Part shown: positions 1 to 8,301 of the stretch, piece by piece | Position numbering within the stretch: the first letter of the stretch is position 1 | Layout of the letters: every line of letters begins with the position of its first letter | DNA from: CAYRIF01 sp964424205 | GTDB lineage: Bacteria; Bacteroidota; Bacteroidia; Cytophagales; Cyclobacteriaceae | Length of the DNA stretch: 17,311 nucleotides | Reading direction: 5' to 3' | Assembly (NCBI GenBank): GCA_964424205.1 | Contig: CAYRIF010000049.1 | Span: 1-17,311 of the forward strand | The notes under the pieces: model-generated | The model's database searches: none | The model's input: the letters and a program-made list of their open reading frames with translations, nothing else | Told to the model about the DNA's origin: nothing | Program-made: the position numbers and the translations under genes

Positions 1-1775
1 AATCCTTTATTTTGAATATATCGCGACTTAGTTTTTGATTTTTCATAAAACAAAGTGGGACAATGCCCAGCGCGTGCTGAGGTAATTTTCTTTTGACCGG
101 TATCTATTACAAAATATGAGAGGGTAATAAATGCCGTTTTTTCTAGACATTTACTCAGTGCACTATTTGCCTTTACAAGAAATTCTTGGGGTGAAAGGTC
201 GAGTTGTACAAGTGCATAAAATACACCCCGCATTTGCGACATGTTGAAGGCGGCACTCGTTCCTTTGCCAGAAACATCACCGATTATAACGACAAATTTT
301 TCTTCATTAACTTTAAAAGTATCATAATAATCACCACCTACCTCGTCTGCCGATTCTGAGAATCCGCTAATCTCAAATTGCGCATTATGTCGAAGTTCCA
401 TCGGCAAAAGGCTTTTTTGAACTTTTTGGGCAATTTTTAATTCCTCTTTATACCGTTCGGTCTTCAGCGCTTCGCTCAGTAAATTCATATTTTCAATAGC
501 AGTACATGCCTGATTAGCAAATGACCTGATGATATCAACACTTTCCTTGTTAAACCCTTGCTTGACTTCTTTTAGCAATGCCATGGTGCCAATTTGCTTG
601 GTTTGAATGATTAGTGGTATAAGTAAGGCGGACTTGTATTTCTCGTCTTGAATGTTGGCGGAGAATTTTCCTGTGTTGCCCACACTATAAATATCACTTT
701 CTAATAGATTTTTTATTTTACTTCTCCCAATCCGCTCTTTTATTCTTACTACATCGTTGTTCGCGATGTTTTCGGTTTTGATAGTTGGTGTAATTCCTTC
801 CTTTTTCTTAAGTTCTATCCACCCTGCCTCTGCTAAAATCGCACTTGAAGAGCTGTCAAGTAATACTTCAAAAATTTGTTCTTTATTTTGGTGAGGTTGA
901 AGCGTTTGAGTGAGTCTTTGAAAATTAGCCACATCGCCAAATTTTTGTTCAAATACTGAAGAGGTGGGCAGGTTAAATAAAAGTACCAACACAGAAAAAA
1001 CACTGTAGATAAGTATAAATCCAAACAAGCTAAGTACAAAAACATTATTGATCAAATCTGTGATAATGACATTGCCATACTCGCTAGAATAGGTATTAAG
1101 ATTTATGAAAAAGTAAGAAAGGTACAGCAGTATTAAAACAATCAATAGAATGCTTTTTAACTTTTGCTTAAAATTGAGATAAGCAATCCATTTCAAGTTA
1201 ACTGCTAAGACAGCGCTCATTATTAAAAAAACAATCAAAATACCCACAAACAAATAACCGTTGAAAATATTTCCGTTAAAAAAATTAAAAATGAGACTCA
1301 ACAATAGTCCGTATTCAAATACTTTCCAAAACAGCACCAGATTTTTTGACTTTTGATAAAGAATAAGCCTTTTCCAAACAATAAAAGTCGAAATTATAAA
1401 TGCTGTAATCAAGCCCAGATTTATGTGATAAGAAAAACTTATGAGATAGGGATTCTCAGTCAGCTGATTTCCTTCAATTAAAAAATAGAAAAATCTAATG
1501 ATGAAAGAAACGATAGTAGCCAGCAACCCTGTAATAAAAACCCGCCACAGCAAGTCAATGAAATTGATGTTGTCGGCACTGTCAATTCTAATTTTGTAGT
1601 AAAAGAATTGTAACAGCAAAAACGCAGTCAGAAAGACCGTCGATATACCTGTCAAGAATTGATTGCCCAGATTATTGGTGCTAAAAAGTATAATCAAATC
1701 AACCACCAAAAGTGCTACCCAGCTCAGAATGCTGAAAGCAAGGCTCAATCTGATTATATTTTTGTTTGATAACAC
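1..1775 (-). CDS. Membrane-bound GAF-SpoIIE (PP2C-type) serine/threonine phosphatase, 3' end outside window
   Basis: My translation of the minus strand is open from 1775 to the window edge (591 full codons). About eight hydrophobic helices fill roughly residues 10-280. A GAF-like domain follows at about 290-430 (it includes SALLIPLI and IGTMALLKE), then a linker helix (EELKIAQKVQKSLLP), then a SpoIIE/PP2C domain from about 455. The PP2C metal-site motifs are visible: DEVGGDYYD near residue 480, GDVSGKGTSA near 500, and ARAGHCP near 569. The end of the domain is missing. The likely start is GTG at 1775, because an in-frame TAG lies directly before it and no ATG follows nearby. Family knowledge: such proteins are partner-switching phosphatases that dephosphorylate anti-sigma-factor antagonists; here the membrane and GAF parts would sense the signal. 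It follows guaB on the same strand after 53 bases. The partner protein is not in the window. Confidence 0.9.
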   Translation of the reverse strand, partial: MLSNKNIIRLSLAFSILSWVALLVVDLIILFSTNNLGNQFLTGISTVFLTAFLLLQFFYYKIRIDSADNINFIDLLWRVFITGLLATIVSFIIRFFYFLIEGNQLTENPYLISFSYHINLGLITAFIISTFIVWKRLILYQKSKNLVLFWKVFEYGLLLSLIFNFFNGNIFNGYLFVGILIVFLIMSAVLAVNLKWIAYLNFKQKLKSILLIVLILLYLSYFFINLNTYSSEYGNVIITDLINNVFVLSLFGFILIYSVFSVLVLLFNLPTSSVFEQKFGDVANFQRLTQTLQPHQNKEQIFEVLLDSSSSAILAEAGWIELKKKEGITPTIKTENIANNDVVRIKERIGRSKIKNLLESDIYSVGNTGKFSANIQDEKYKSALLIPLIIQTKQIGTMALLKEVKQGFNKESVDIIRSFANQACTAIENMNLLSEALKTERYKEELKIAQKVQKSLLPMELRHNAQFEISGFSESADEVGGDYYDTFKVNEEKFVVIIGDVSGKGTSAAFNMSQMRGVFYALVQLDLSPQEFLVKANSALSKCLEKTAFITLSYFVIDTGQKKITSARAGHCPTLFYEKSKTKSRYIQNKG

Positions 1776-1828
1776 CTACTTGTTAAGAATGTTGCTTGTG
1801 AATTTACGAAACAAATGCTATTCTTATG

Positions 1829-3301
1829 CTATTTACGGCTATAATTAGGCGCTTCTCTAGTGATGCTGATATCATGCGGGTGACTTTCCCTAGCACCAGC
1901 CGCAGTGATTTTCACGAATTTTGCTTTTTTCAATGCTTCGATACTCCCTGCACCACAGTAACCCATGCCTGCTTTTAACCCACCAATAAGTTGGTACAAA
2001 ACTTCAGATACTAAGCCTTTATAAGGTACTTTTCCGACAATCCCCTCAGGCACCAATTTTTTTGCATCTTCTTCGGCATCTTGAAAATATCGGTCTTTTG
2101 AGCCACTTTCCATCGCTTCGAGCGACCCCATACCACGGTACGATTTAAATTTTCTACCTTCATAAATAATCATTTTTCCAGGTGCCTCTTCGGTACCAGC
2201 TAGTAACGAGCCTACCATGATGCTGTCTGCTCTAGCCGCAATTGCCTTGACAATATCCCCTGAAAAACGGATGCCTCCATCTGCAATAAGCTTAACATCG
2301 GTTCCTTTCAGTGCATGTGCTACATCAAAGACTGCCGAAAGTTGTGGAACACCTACACCAGCGATGATTCTAGTGGTACAAATACTTCCCGGTCCTACAC
2401 CTACTTTTACAGCATCAGCGCCAGCAGCTACCAATGCTTTTGCCGCCTCTCCAGTAGCGATATTTCCCACTATCACATCAAGGTTTGGGTATTTTTCTTT
2501 GACAACTTTGCAAGTATCAATCACCCCTTTGGAATGCCCATGGGCAGTATCAATGCTAACAATATCTACACCTGCTGCCACCAGTTTTTCAATCCGCTCA
2601 ATGATGTCATTTGTCACCCCAATGGCAGCGCCAACACGTAGTCTGCCAAACTCATCTTTGCAAGCATTCGGACAATCCTTGTTTTTCAAAATATCTTTGT
2701 AGGTGATAAGTCCCTTTAATGCTCCTTTTTTATCTACAATTGGCAGCTTTTCAATTTTATATTTTTGGAGCACTTGCTCTGCTTTCTGTAAATCAATATC
2801 TTCCCCAGCAGTAATTAGGTTTTCTGTGGTCATTATTTCTCTGATTGGCTGGGAGAGTTTTTTCAAAAAACGTATGTCTCTGTTGGTAATTATCCCAACT
2901 AATTTATTTGCCTCATCTATAACAGGAATTCCACCAATTTTATACTCCCTCATAATTCGCAAAGCATCTTTCAGAGTGGCATCAGCTTGTAGCGTCACAG
3001 GATCTAAAATCATTCCACTCTGGGAACGCTTTACTTTCCTTATTTGTGCTGCCTGCTGGTCGATAGACATGTTTTTATGAATAAAACCAAGACCCCCCTC
3101 CATTGCCATGGCGATTGCCAAATCGGACTCAGTAACGGTATCCATTGCTGCAGAAACGAGCGGAATATTTAATGAAATGTTCTTGGTGAGTTGTGTTTGT
3201 GTGCTTGTGTCTCTAGGCAAAACCTCAGAGTAGGCAGGCAACAATAATACATCATCATAGGTAAGTGCTTCAACAAGAAGCTGGGAAAAGTTGGTGTTCA
3301 T
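1829..3301 (-). CDS. guaB: Inosine-5'-monophosphate dehydrogenase
   Basis: This enzyme oxidises IMP to XMP with NAD+, the committed step of guanine nucleotide synthesis, in the cytoplasm. The 490-residue length is the normal full length. The (beta/alpha)8 barrel is interrupted at about residues 97-212 by two CBS domains (the first around GGIPVIDEANKLVGIITNRD, the second around EKLPIVDKKGALKGLITYKD), which bind regulatory adenine or guanine nucleotides. The catalytic loop GPGSICTTR places the nucleophile at Cys308. The mobile flap carries the Arg404-Tyr405 pair (SKDRYF), and the phosphate-binding segment IADGGIRFSGD is present. Nothing is missing. The gene stands apart from the gldN terminator and has its own probable promoter. 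The phosphatase gene begins 53 bases downstream and may be co-transcribed, although the two functions show no obvious link. Confidence 0.98.
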   Translation of the reverse strand: MNTNFSQLLVEALTYDDVLLLPAYSEVLPRDTSTQTQLTKNISLNIPLVSAAMDTVTESDLAIAMAMEGGLGFIHKNMSIDQQAAQIRKVKRSQSGMILDPVTLQADATLKDALRIMREYKIGGIPVIDEANKLVGIITNRDIRFLKKLSQPIREIMTTENLITAGEDIDLQKAEQVLQKYKIEKLPIVDKKGALKGLITYKDILKNKDCPNACKDEFGRLRVGAAIGVTNDIIERIEKLVAAGVDIVSIDTAHGHSKGVIDTCKVVKEKYPNLDVIVGNIATGEAAKALVAAGADAVKVGVGPGSICTTRIIAGVGVPQLSAVFDVAHALKGTDVKLIADGGIRFSGDIVKAIAARADSIMVGSLLAGTEEAPGKMIIYEGRKFKSYRGMGSLEAMESGSKDRYFQDAEEDAKKLVPEGIVGKVPYKGLVSEVLYQLIGGLKAGMGYCGAGSIEALKKAKFVKITAAGARESHPHDISITREAPNYSRK

Positions 3302-3333
3302 AGCAAATAATATTAGTTATGTTATTTGCCACA

Positions 3334-3341
3334 CAAAAATA
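3334..3341 (-). promoter_or_regulatory. Probable guaB promoter -7 element
   Basis: The minus strand reads TATTTTTG, a perfect match to the Bacteroidota -7 consensus TAnnTTTG, ending 32 bases before the guaB ATG at 3301. A start of transcription near 3327 would leave a leader of about 26 bases. The -33 region is AT-rich without a clear TTG, so this rests on the -7 box and its position. Confidence 0.4.
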
Positions 3342-3558
3342 GGCAGATTATATTGTTATAAAAATATTTAGGAAAGTATTTTATGATAATGGTATTACAG
3401 ACCTTGTAGTAGGTCATCCTAAAAATAAATGAAAGAGGACATTCAGGAGTGTTCTGTGAGGACACAGACCACGGAGAAAGCTTTTGAAAATATAAAGCCT
3501 GATTTTCTGGCATGACGACCATTATTGTAGAACCCTGGTTGATAAAATAATACAACAA
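3342..3558. other. Intergenic stretch between gldN terminator and guaB promoter
   Basis: I see no convincing gene here. A 78-codon minus-strand frame (3322-3558) starts inside the gldN terminator, has a Cys/Tyr/Phe-rich composition unlike its neighbours and matches nothing I know. The notable element is a perfect 6-bp hairpin, TCTGTG-AGGA-CACAGA, at 3453-3468, without a T-tract on either side. The guanine riboswitch core is not visible. Confidence 0.5.
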
Positions 3559-3588
3559 AAAAAGAGACGTTTTTCAACGCCTCTTTTT
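3559..3588 (-). terminator. Rho-independent terminator after gldN
   Basis: The arms 3559-3571 and 3576-3588 pair over 12 of 13 positions (one A/C mismatch at 3567/3580) around a 4-base loop. The outer stem is A-run against T-run, so on the minus strand the hairpin ends in T7. It lies 27 bases past the gldN stop and probably ends the gldKLMN transcript. The sequence would also work on the plus strand, but no plus-strand gene is nearby. Confidence 0.8.
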
Positions 3589-3614
3589 AATATTTATAGA
3601 TATGCAATGCTATT

Positions 3615-4529
3615 CTAATAATCCCAAAGATTATGCTCGTACTCCATCATTTTATACTCTAATTGTTGAGATGCTATCAGACCAGCTTTTGGCCCTTTGT
3701 TATAGATATCAATAATTTCAGCATTTTCTGGATTTGCAATCTTGGTAAGCCTTCCATCAAATAGTCGCAATGCAAAAGCATCAGCAAGATTTCTATTCTC
3801 TGCACTATTTTGTGGATTAAACCAAATTGCTTCTTCAGGCATACTTCTAAACAAACCGACCAAGTCGATGTATTTGAAAGAAGCTACATTTCTTCGTAGT
3901 CCTGTTGTAGAAGCAAATGTTTCTGCAGGAATTACCAAAGAGATTGCCTGAATGTCATAATACATTCTTGATCTTCTTTTATCAAAAATCACATCTTCCA
4001 TTATTTCTAGTATAGAAATATCACTTGGAAAGAAGAAGTCTGCGCTTGCCGTTGAAGCAGCTGCACCTGAATCAGTACTTCCACTGCCATCACCTGCAGC
4101 ATCATCGCCCCAGCCGTCTCCAGCGTCATCGCCCCAGCCATCATCACCGGTATCTTCATCCCCGAAACCCAAAGCTTTTTCTTCTTCTGTTAAACCGCCA
4201 CCTAAATCAGGCATCTTGATGTTCTCCAAGAATTCTTCTTTAGACATTCTAGTTTTCACAGAATCATTTTTGTAAGGATGAAGGATCCCAGCTTTAACGG
4301 CATCAATAATAATTTTGGTTATTTCATTATTGAAAGCGAAAAACGGTCTGTTCTTCTTCTCTTTCAAATCCATTCTCCGCCATACTCTTTTCTTGTACAT
4401 GATATCATGGTTCAGAATCGGATATACCGAATTCGGATTGACTAAAATGTCTCGCTCTTGAGCGTAGGAAGTACCTACGATCAAAAACGTTAACATCAAT
4501 ATTGCATATCTTAAATTTTTCATAATCAC
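3615..4529 (-). CDS. gldN: T9SS / gliding motility protein GldN (PorN family)
   Basis: GldN is a periplasmic partner of the lipoprotein GldK; together they form the large ring under the outer membrane in the type IX secretion system. A signal peptide is clear (a hydrophobic stretch ending in GTSYAQ, cleavage near residue 23). The family body is present on both sides of an unusual insert: the N-terminal part contains YKKRVWRRMDLKEKKNRPF, and the C-terminal part contains DKRRSRMYYDIQAISLVIP and EEAIWFNPQNSAENRNLADA. Residues 121-164 form a low-complexity insert rich in Asp, Gly, Ala and Ser, with three Trp-free acidic blocks and two copies of DGWGDDA. The length of 304 residues is near normal for the family. 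Translation may begin at Met1 or Met3. The gene follows gldM by 16 bases and is last in the operon before the terminator. Confidence 0.96.
   Translation of the reverse strand: MIMKNLRYAILMLTFLIVGTSYAQERDILVNPNSVYPILNHDIMYKKRVWRRMDLKEKKNRPFFAFNNEITKIIIDAVKAGILHPYKNDSVKTRMSKEEFLENIKMPDLGGGLTEEEKALGFGDEDTGDDGWGDDAGDGWGDDAAGDGSGSTDSGAAASTASADFFFPSDISILEIMEDVIFDKRRSRMYYDIQAISLVIPAETFASTTGLRRNVASFKYIDLVGLFRSMPEEAIWFNPQNSAENRNLADAFALRLFDGRLTKIANPENAEIIDIYNKGPKAGLIASQQLEYKMMEYEHNLWDY
4102..4139 (-). repeat. Short in-frame tandem repeat inside gldN
   Basis: The 14-base string tcatcgccccagcc (plus-strand reading) occurs at 4102-4115 and again at 4126-4139, a spacing of 24 bases, which is eight codons. 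It encodes the two GWGDDA copies of the acidic insert of GldN. The in-frame spacing suggests expansion by replication slippage. Confidence 0.8.
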
Positions 4530-4545
4530 CTTTATTGTTATATTA

Positions 4546-6135
4546 TTAATTTAAAGGAATGGTAATATACTTGTTGTTTACCGTAGCAGGTAAGCTTTTC
4601 CCTTTGAAGTTTCTTCTTCTTACTTGTTTCACTTCAATAGATAACCTATCACCTGGTTTCGCATTCCTCATTAAGTTTCCGATGTTTACATCTTGTCCTG
4701 TTGCATTGATTGCTTGCCCCACTGGTCTAGGTCCTCTAGCTAACTGGATTACCCACTTAGTCACTCTGTAGCGAGCATCTTTTGGCATTTGCGCCGCAAA
4801 TCCTGCTTCTGCTTTTGCTTTAATTGAAAGGCTTCTTAAACTAGAGATTTTCTCTCCTTGTTTTTCATTAATCGCCCTTCCTCTGCTTGCAATTACTGTA
4901 GTAGGTTTTGGAACTGGCCTTACTTTGAATTTTTCAGTACCGATTCTTTGTCCACTACTGTTAACAGTAATACTTACAGTTTTAGCATTAGGAATAATTG
5001 TAACCTTTCCTTTTTGTCCTACAACCTTGCTACCACCAGTTACAGAAAATGAAGGATTATAAGCAGTACCCAATGCAGGCACGTCTATTTGTAATTCATT
5101 TCCGCAACCTAAGTACAATTGCTGAATCGCATCAGATCGTACTTGTATAACGGGTTTTGCTACAAAATATTCTATTTTTTGAGTATATGTAGTATCTCCG
5201 CCACCAGGTCTTGGTATAGTAATTTGTGCTTCGAAAGCTTTCTTAGCCAAACCATCTTTGTCGTATTTTCCTGCAGAAGCAGTAAATTCAACCAGTCCCA
5301 TTCCACCTTCTACTTTCAAATCTTTTCCGTTCATCTTCATGGTAGGGGTTACTGCTGAAGAAGAAGCTGCAATAAACATTTCAGCTTTATACTTCGCACC
5401 AGCCGCTACTACTTTAGATTCCGGTCTTACCATTGCTACAATTCTATCGAACTTCAAATCCGCAGCTCCTACTGCAGTAGCTAATTCATTTAATGCTACC
5501 GCTTCACTTGCAACCACTTGCGTTTCGAATTGACTTATTACCGTCATGGCAGCCGCTATAGGCGTATGTTCAAAAGTAACCTCCGCAAAATCTTTAGTAT
5601 TCTGATTTGGATTATCTTTATACATAGGATCTTCATTTGGCTCCAATGCTAATTTCGTAAACTTAGAACTCTTCGTGTTCTTCTTAAGAAATTCAATGTA
5701 ACCATTTACCTCCTCCTTCAATTTTTCACCATTTCCATCCCTAAGCATGTAGTTCATCACGCCAACGGCATCATCAATTTTCTTTGGTGTCTCAGTAGTA
5801 CCCTCCTTAGGACCACCAGACATCTCAAGCATTCCTTTCTTGTAGCCGTCTAGCGAATTCAAAACTTCGGTAGTTTTTTTTCTGATTTGCTGTGCTTTGG
5901 TTAATACAGCAACATCGGCGCTTCTATTACCACTTTCACCCACTTGAGTTTGAATACCTGCCAACGTTTGGGCATTCTTTACTTTGGTTTCAGCTACAGT
6001 ATGTTCAAGTGTTGTGTTAATCACAAGGAACTTTTCGAGTACAGTCTTGCTCACATTCAGAGCAAGTAGCGCAGTAAGCACTAGGTACATCATACCTATC
6101 ATCTTCTGCCTTGGGGTTTCTTTTCCTCCTGCCAT
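4546..6135 (-). CDS. gldM: T9SS / gliding motor protein GldM (PorM family)
   Basis: GldM is the inner-membrane motor component whose periplasmic part spans the periplasm and contacts the GldK-GldN ring; with GldL it converts proton flow into rotation. The N-terminus MAGGKETPRQKMIGMMYLVL and the one transmembrane helix at about residues 12-28 are family hallmarks. Arg9 and Tyr17 match positions I recall as functionally important in Flavobacterium johnsoniae GldM. The remaining 500 residues are periplasmic: a helical first domain (to about 220) and then beta-rich domains, ending in KYITIPLN. The length of 529 residues is typical and no domain appears missing. It lies 34 bases after gldL and 16 before gldN, so co-translation from one mRNA is likely. 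Confidence 0.98.
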   Translation of the reverse strand: MAGGKETPRQKMIGMMYLVLTALLALNVSKTVLEKFLVINTTLEHTVAETKVKNAQTLAGIQTQVGESGNRSADVAVLTKAQQIRKKTTEVLNSLDGYKKGMLEMSGGPKEGTTETPKKIDDAVGVMNYMLRDGNGEKLKEEVNGYIEFLKKNTKSSKFTKLALEPNEDPMYKDNPNQNTKDFAEVTFEHTPIAAAMTVISQFETQVVASEAVALNELATAVGAADLKFDRIVAMVRPESKVVAAGAKYKAEMFIAASSSAVTPTMKMNGKDLKVEGGMGLVEFTASAGKYDKDGLAKKAFEAQITIPRPGGGDTTYTQKIEYFVAKPVIQVRSDAIQQLYLGCGNELQIDVPALGTAYNPSFSVTGGSKVVGQKGKVTIIPNAKTVSITVNSSGQRIGTEKFKVRPVPKPTTVIASRGRAINEKQGEKISSLRSLSIKAKAEAGFAAQMPKDARYRVTKWVIQLARGPRPVGQAINATGQDVNIGNLMRNAKPGDRLSIEVKQVRRRNFKGKSLPATVNNKYITIPLN

Positions 6136-6169
6136 AATATTATATATTTATCAGTTAAAAAATTTACCC

Positions 6170-6979
6170 TTATCCTTTCATTGCAGCTAACATGTTGCCA
6201 TAAACATTGTTTAATGACGTGATGTTAGATGTTAATCCAGACATTTGTACTTTGAATTTTTCTGTTTCAGCACTTGCCTCGGTCATACTGTCCATTGCAG
6301 TAGATACGTTTGAATAGAATTTATTCATTGCTTTCAAGTGACTGTTAGCATCTTGAAGTTCCATTTCATATACAGCGTTTAATGCCCCTAAGTTTTTAGT
6401 TACACTTTTCACTTGTGTATGGTATTCGCTTGCATCCTTCGTAGCATCTGCCATTGCTGTTACAGCACTTGCCGTTACTTCATATGATTTGTTCATTGTC
6501 TTAATAGACGCTGAAGCTGCTTTTACATTATTTGCATAGTCACTCGTTGCTACTGCTGCATCACTAAGATTAGCCATGCTCGCTGCTGAAGTCGCCATGT
6601 TTTTCATGCCTTTTCCTAGGCTTTCAACCAATTCTGGTCCAATTTTAGCGCTTTCTAACATGTGATCAAGCTTCTTAGAGATTGACCCATCGTTAGCCCC
6701 AGAACCTGCCATGATTCTTGATGGTGCTCCATCATAATCATCTGCTAATTCAGGATACACTTTTGCCCAGTCTGGCTCAGCATGTGCTGGCTCGAATGCA
6801 CTAAATAAGAAGATAACTGCTTCTGTACCTAGACCGAGAATCAACATTTCGTTTGCTCCTTCCCAGTGCATTATCTTAAATAACGCTCCTACGATTACAA
6901 CTGCTGCACCAATACCATATATTTTTGGCATAATGGTTTTGTAAAATAATTCTGAAAATCCACCTTTTCTTTTACTCAT
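6170..6979 (-). CDS. gldL: T9SS / gliding motor protein GldL (PorL family)
   Basis: GldL forms the pentameric proton-conducting stator of the T9SS motor in the inner membrane. Two transmembrane helices lie at about residues 20-36 and 44-62. Tyr21, Lys35, His38, Glu53 and Glu63 align with Y13, K27, H30, E49 and E59 of F. johnsoniae GldL as I recall that sequence; E49 is the key buried acid. The loop between the helices is four residues shorter here. A long helical cytoplasmic tail follows (about 100-269) with a regular repeat: an aromatic residue at 148, 166, 186, 204, 222, 242 and 260, often preceded by Met-Asn or Leu-Asn. At 269 residues it is longer than the F. johnsoniae protein (about 215 residues) but within the family range as I know it. 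The gene lies 66 bases after gldK. Confidence 0.97.
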   Translation of the reverse strand: MSKRKGGFSELFYKTIMPKIYGIGAAVVIVGALFKIMHWEGANEMLILGLGTEAVIFLFSAFEPAHAEPDWAKVYPELADDYDGAPSRIMAGSGANDGSISKKLDHMLESAKIGPELVESLGKGMKNMATSAASMANLSDAAVATSDYANNVKAASASIKTMNKSYEVTASAVTAMADATKDASEYHTQVKSVTKNLGALNAVYEMELQDANSHLKAMNKFYSNVSTAMDSMTEASAETEKFKVQMSGLTSNITSLNNVYGNMLAAMKG

Positions 6980-7045
6980 TGTTTTATACTTTAGGTTAAA
7001 AAAATTAAAAAATTGTTATATAAATTATTTGTTTAAAATTCGATA

Positions 7046-8089
7046 TTAAAATTCGTTTCCTGCTGATCTACCAAGATAAGTCATGGCACATCTGAATCCG
7101 ATATATGCTCTTGTAGAGTCTTGGTGTTCATATGTTCTAGTACCTGTTTCTAAGTAATAGGCAATGTCTTTCCAAGAACCCCCTCTGATTACTTTCAAAG
7201 GCTCATCTTTATCAAAGTAGGTAGGATTTAAATCCCATACTAGCGGATAAGAAGCTGGGTTGAAAGCATCTTCACACCATTCTGAAACATTTCCAGACAT
7301 GTCATATAGTCCAAAATCGTTTGAGAAGTATTGTCCAACTGGAGCGGTGTAATCAAAACCATCATCATGGTAGTTACCTCTTCCTGGCTTAAAGTTAGCC
7401 AACATACACCCTTTGGAATTCCTTATATAAGGGTTACCCCAAGGATATTTTGCATTTGACCTTCCGCCTTTGGCCGCATATTCCCATTCTGCCTCTGTTG
7501 GCAATCTGAAATTAGGCATAGACCATAGTCCGTTGCTTGTTCTATATTCATTTAGATGTTGGGTTCTCCATAAAGAGAAGTATTTTGCCGCTTTCCAATC
7601 AACGCCCACTACTGGGTAGTTGTCAAAAGCAGGATGCCAATAATAATAGGCAGCTATTGGATCACCAAAGTGATGTGTAAAATCCTTAATCCAAACGGTC
7701 GTATCTGGATATAATTCTGTCATTACAAAGTCTTCGCCCAATACCGACATAGAATCTTCTATGATGGCATCCATAAATTGACGGTACTCATTATTAGTAA
7801 TTTCGGAATCATCCATGTAGAACCCACCAATTGTAATTTGCTTATTGAAGTTGATTTGCGTCGCAGCAATGTCCTCATCAGCTTGTCCCATATGGAAAGT
7901 TCCGCCAGGGATTGATACCATACCGAAAGGTACTGTCATCACCCATTTGCCACGGTCACCTTGAACACCTACTAGTTCGCCTTGGTCGTTGCCTCCACGA
8001 CCACCACCTAGTAGACCACAGCTTTGTAAAGCCATTGGCCCAACTACAATAATATAATAGAAAATCTTCTTGATTATACTCTTATTCAT
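7046..8089 (-). CDS. gldK: T9SS / gliding motility lipoprotein GldK (PorK family)
   Basis: GldK is an outer-membrane lipoprotein that forms the periplasmic ring of the T9SS with GldN. The signal peptide ends in the lipobox LQSC, so the lipidated residue is Cys24. The rest has the formylglycine-generating-enzyme (FGE-sulfatase, SUMF1) fold: IPGGTFHMG near the start, then FRLPTEAEWEYAAKGG, YDMSGNVSEWCEDAF, RGGSWKD, and YIGFRCAM near the end. The segment after RGGS has Asp and Leu where catalytic FGE has its two active cysteines (my alignment from memory), so a structural rather than enzymatic role fits. The 347-residue length is somewhat shorter than F. johnsoniae GldK (about 460) but complete at both ends. 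It is the first gene after a 212-base spacer that carries a good promoter. Confidence 0.97.
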   Translation of the reverse strand: MNKSIIKKIFYYIIVVGPMALQSCGLLGGGRGGNDQGELVGVQGDRGKWVMTVPFGMVSIPGGTFHMGQADEDIAATQINFNKQITIGGFYMDDSEITNNEYRQFMDAIIEDSMSVLGEDFVMTELYPDTTVWIKDFTHHFGDPIAAYYYWHPAFDNYPVVGVDWKAAKYFSLWRTQHLNEYRTSNGLWSMPNFRLPTEAEWEYAAKGGRSNAKYPWGNPYIRNSKGCMLANFKPGRGNYHDDGFDYTAPVGQYFSNDFGLYDMSGNVSEWCEDAFNPASYPLVWDLNPTYFDKDEPLKVIRGGSWKDIAYYLETGTRTYEHQDSTRAYIGFRCAMTYLGRSAGNEF

Positions 8090-8145
8090 AACACCTATTA
8101 TTTAAAAAATACTTTATCCTTTTATTTTAGTTTTGTAAAGGAATT

Positions 8146-8177
8146 CAAAATTAGCACTTCGGAATTTGTTTACCCAA
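8146..8177 (-). promoter_or_regulatory. Probable promoter of gldKLMN
   Basis: On the minus strand, TTG at 8177-8175 is followed after 21 bases by TAATTTTG at 8153-8146. This matches the Bacteroidota pattern TTG-N17 to 23-TAnnTTTG. A transcription start near 8139 would leave a leader of about 50 bases before the gldK ATG at 8089. It would allow gldKLMN to be transcribed independently of porP. Confidence 0.55.
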
Positions 8178-8301
8178 TGATATATTTCGATTTCTTTACG
8201 TTGTAATATTTATATACTTTTTTAACGAAAACACTAACACACACTTATAGATTACGTTAAAACAGTATATTTTATTTTTCTACTTTCTTTTTTTTTTCAG
8301 T

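Noticed and set aside
2217..3080. Several open plus-strand frames inside guaB
   Set aside because: They are antisense to a fully conserved enzyme and match no family; the same applies to frames opposite gldM, gldN and the PorE-like gene.
3322..3558. 78-codon minus-strand frame between gldN and guaB
   Set aside because: It begins inside the gldN terminator, overlaps the guaB promoter region, has an odd composition and resembles no known protein.
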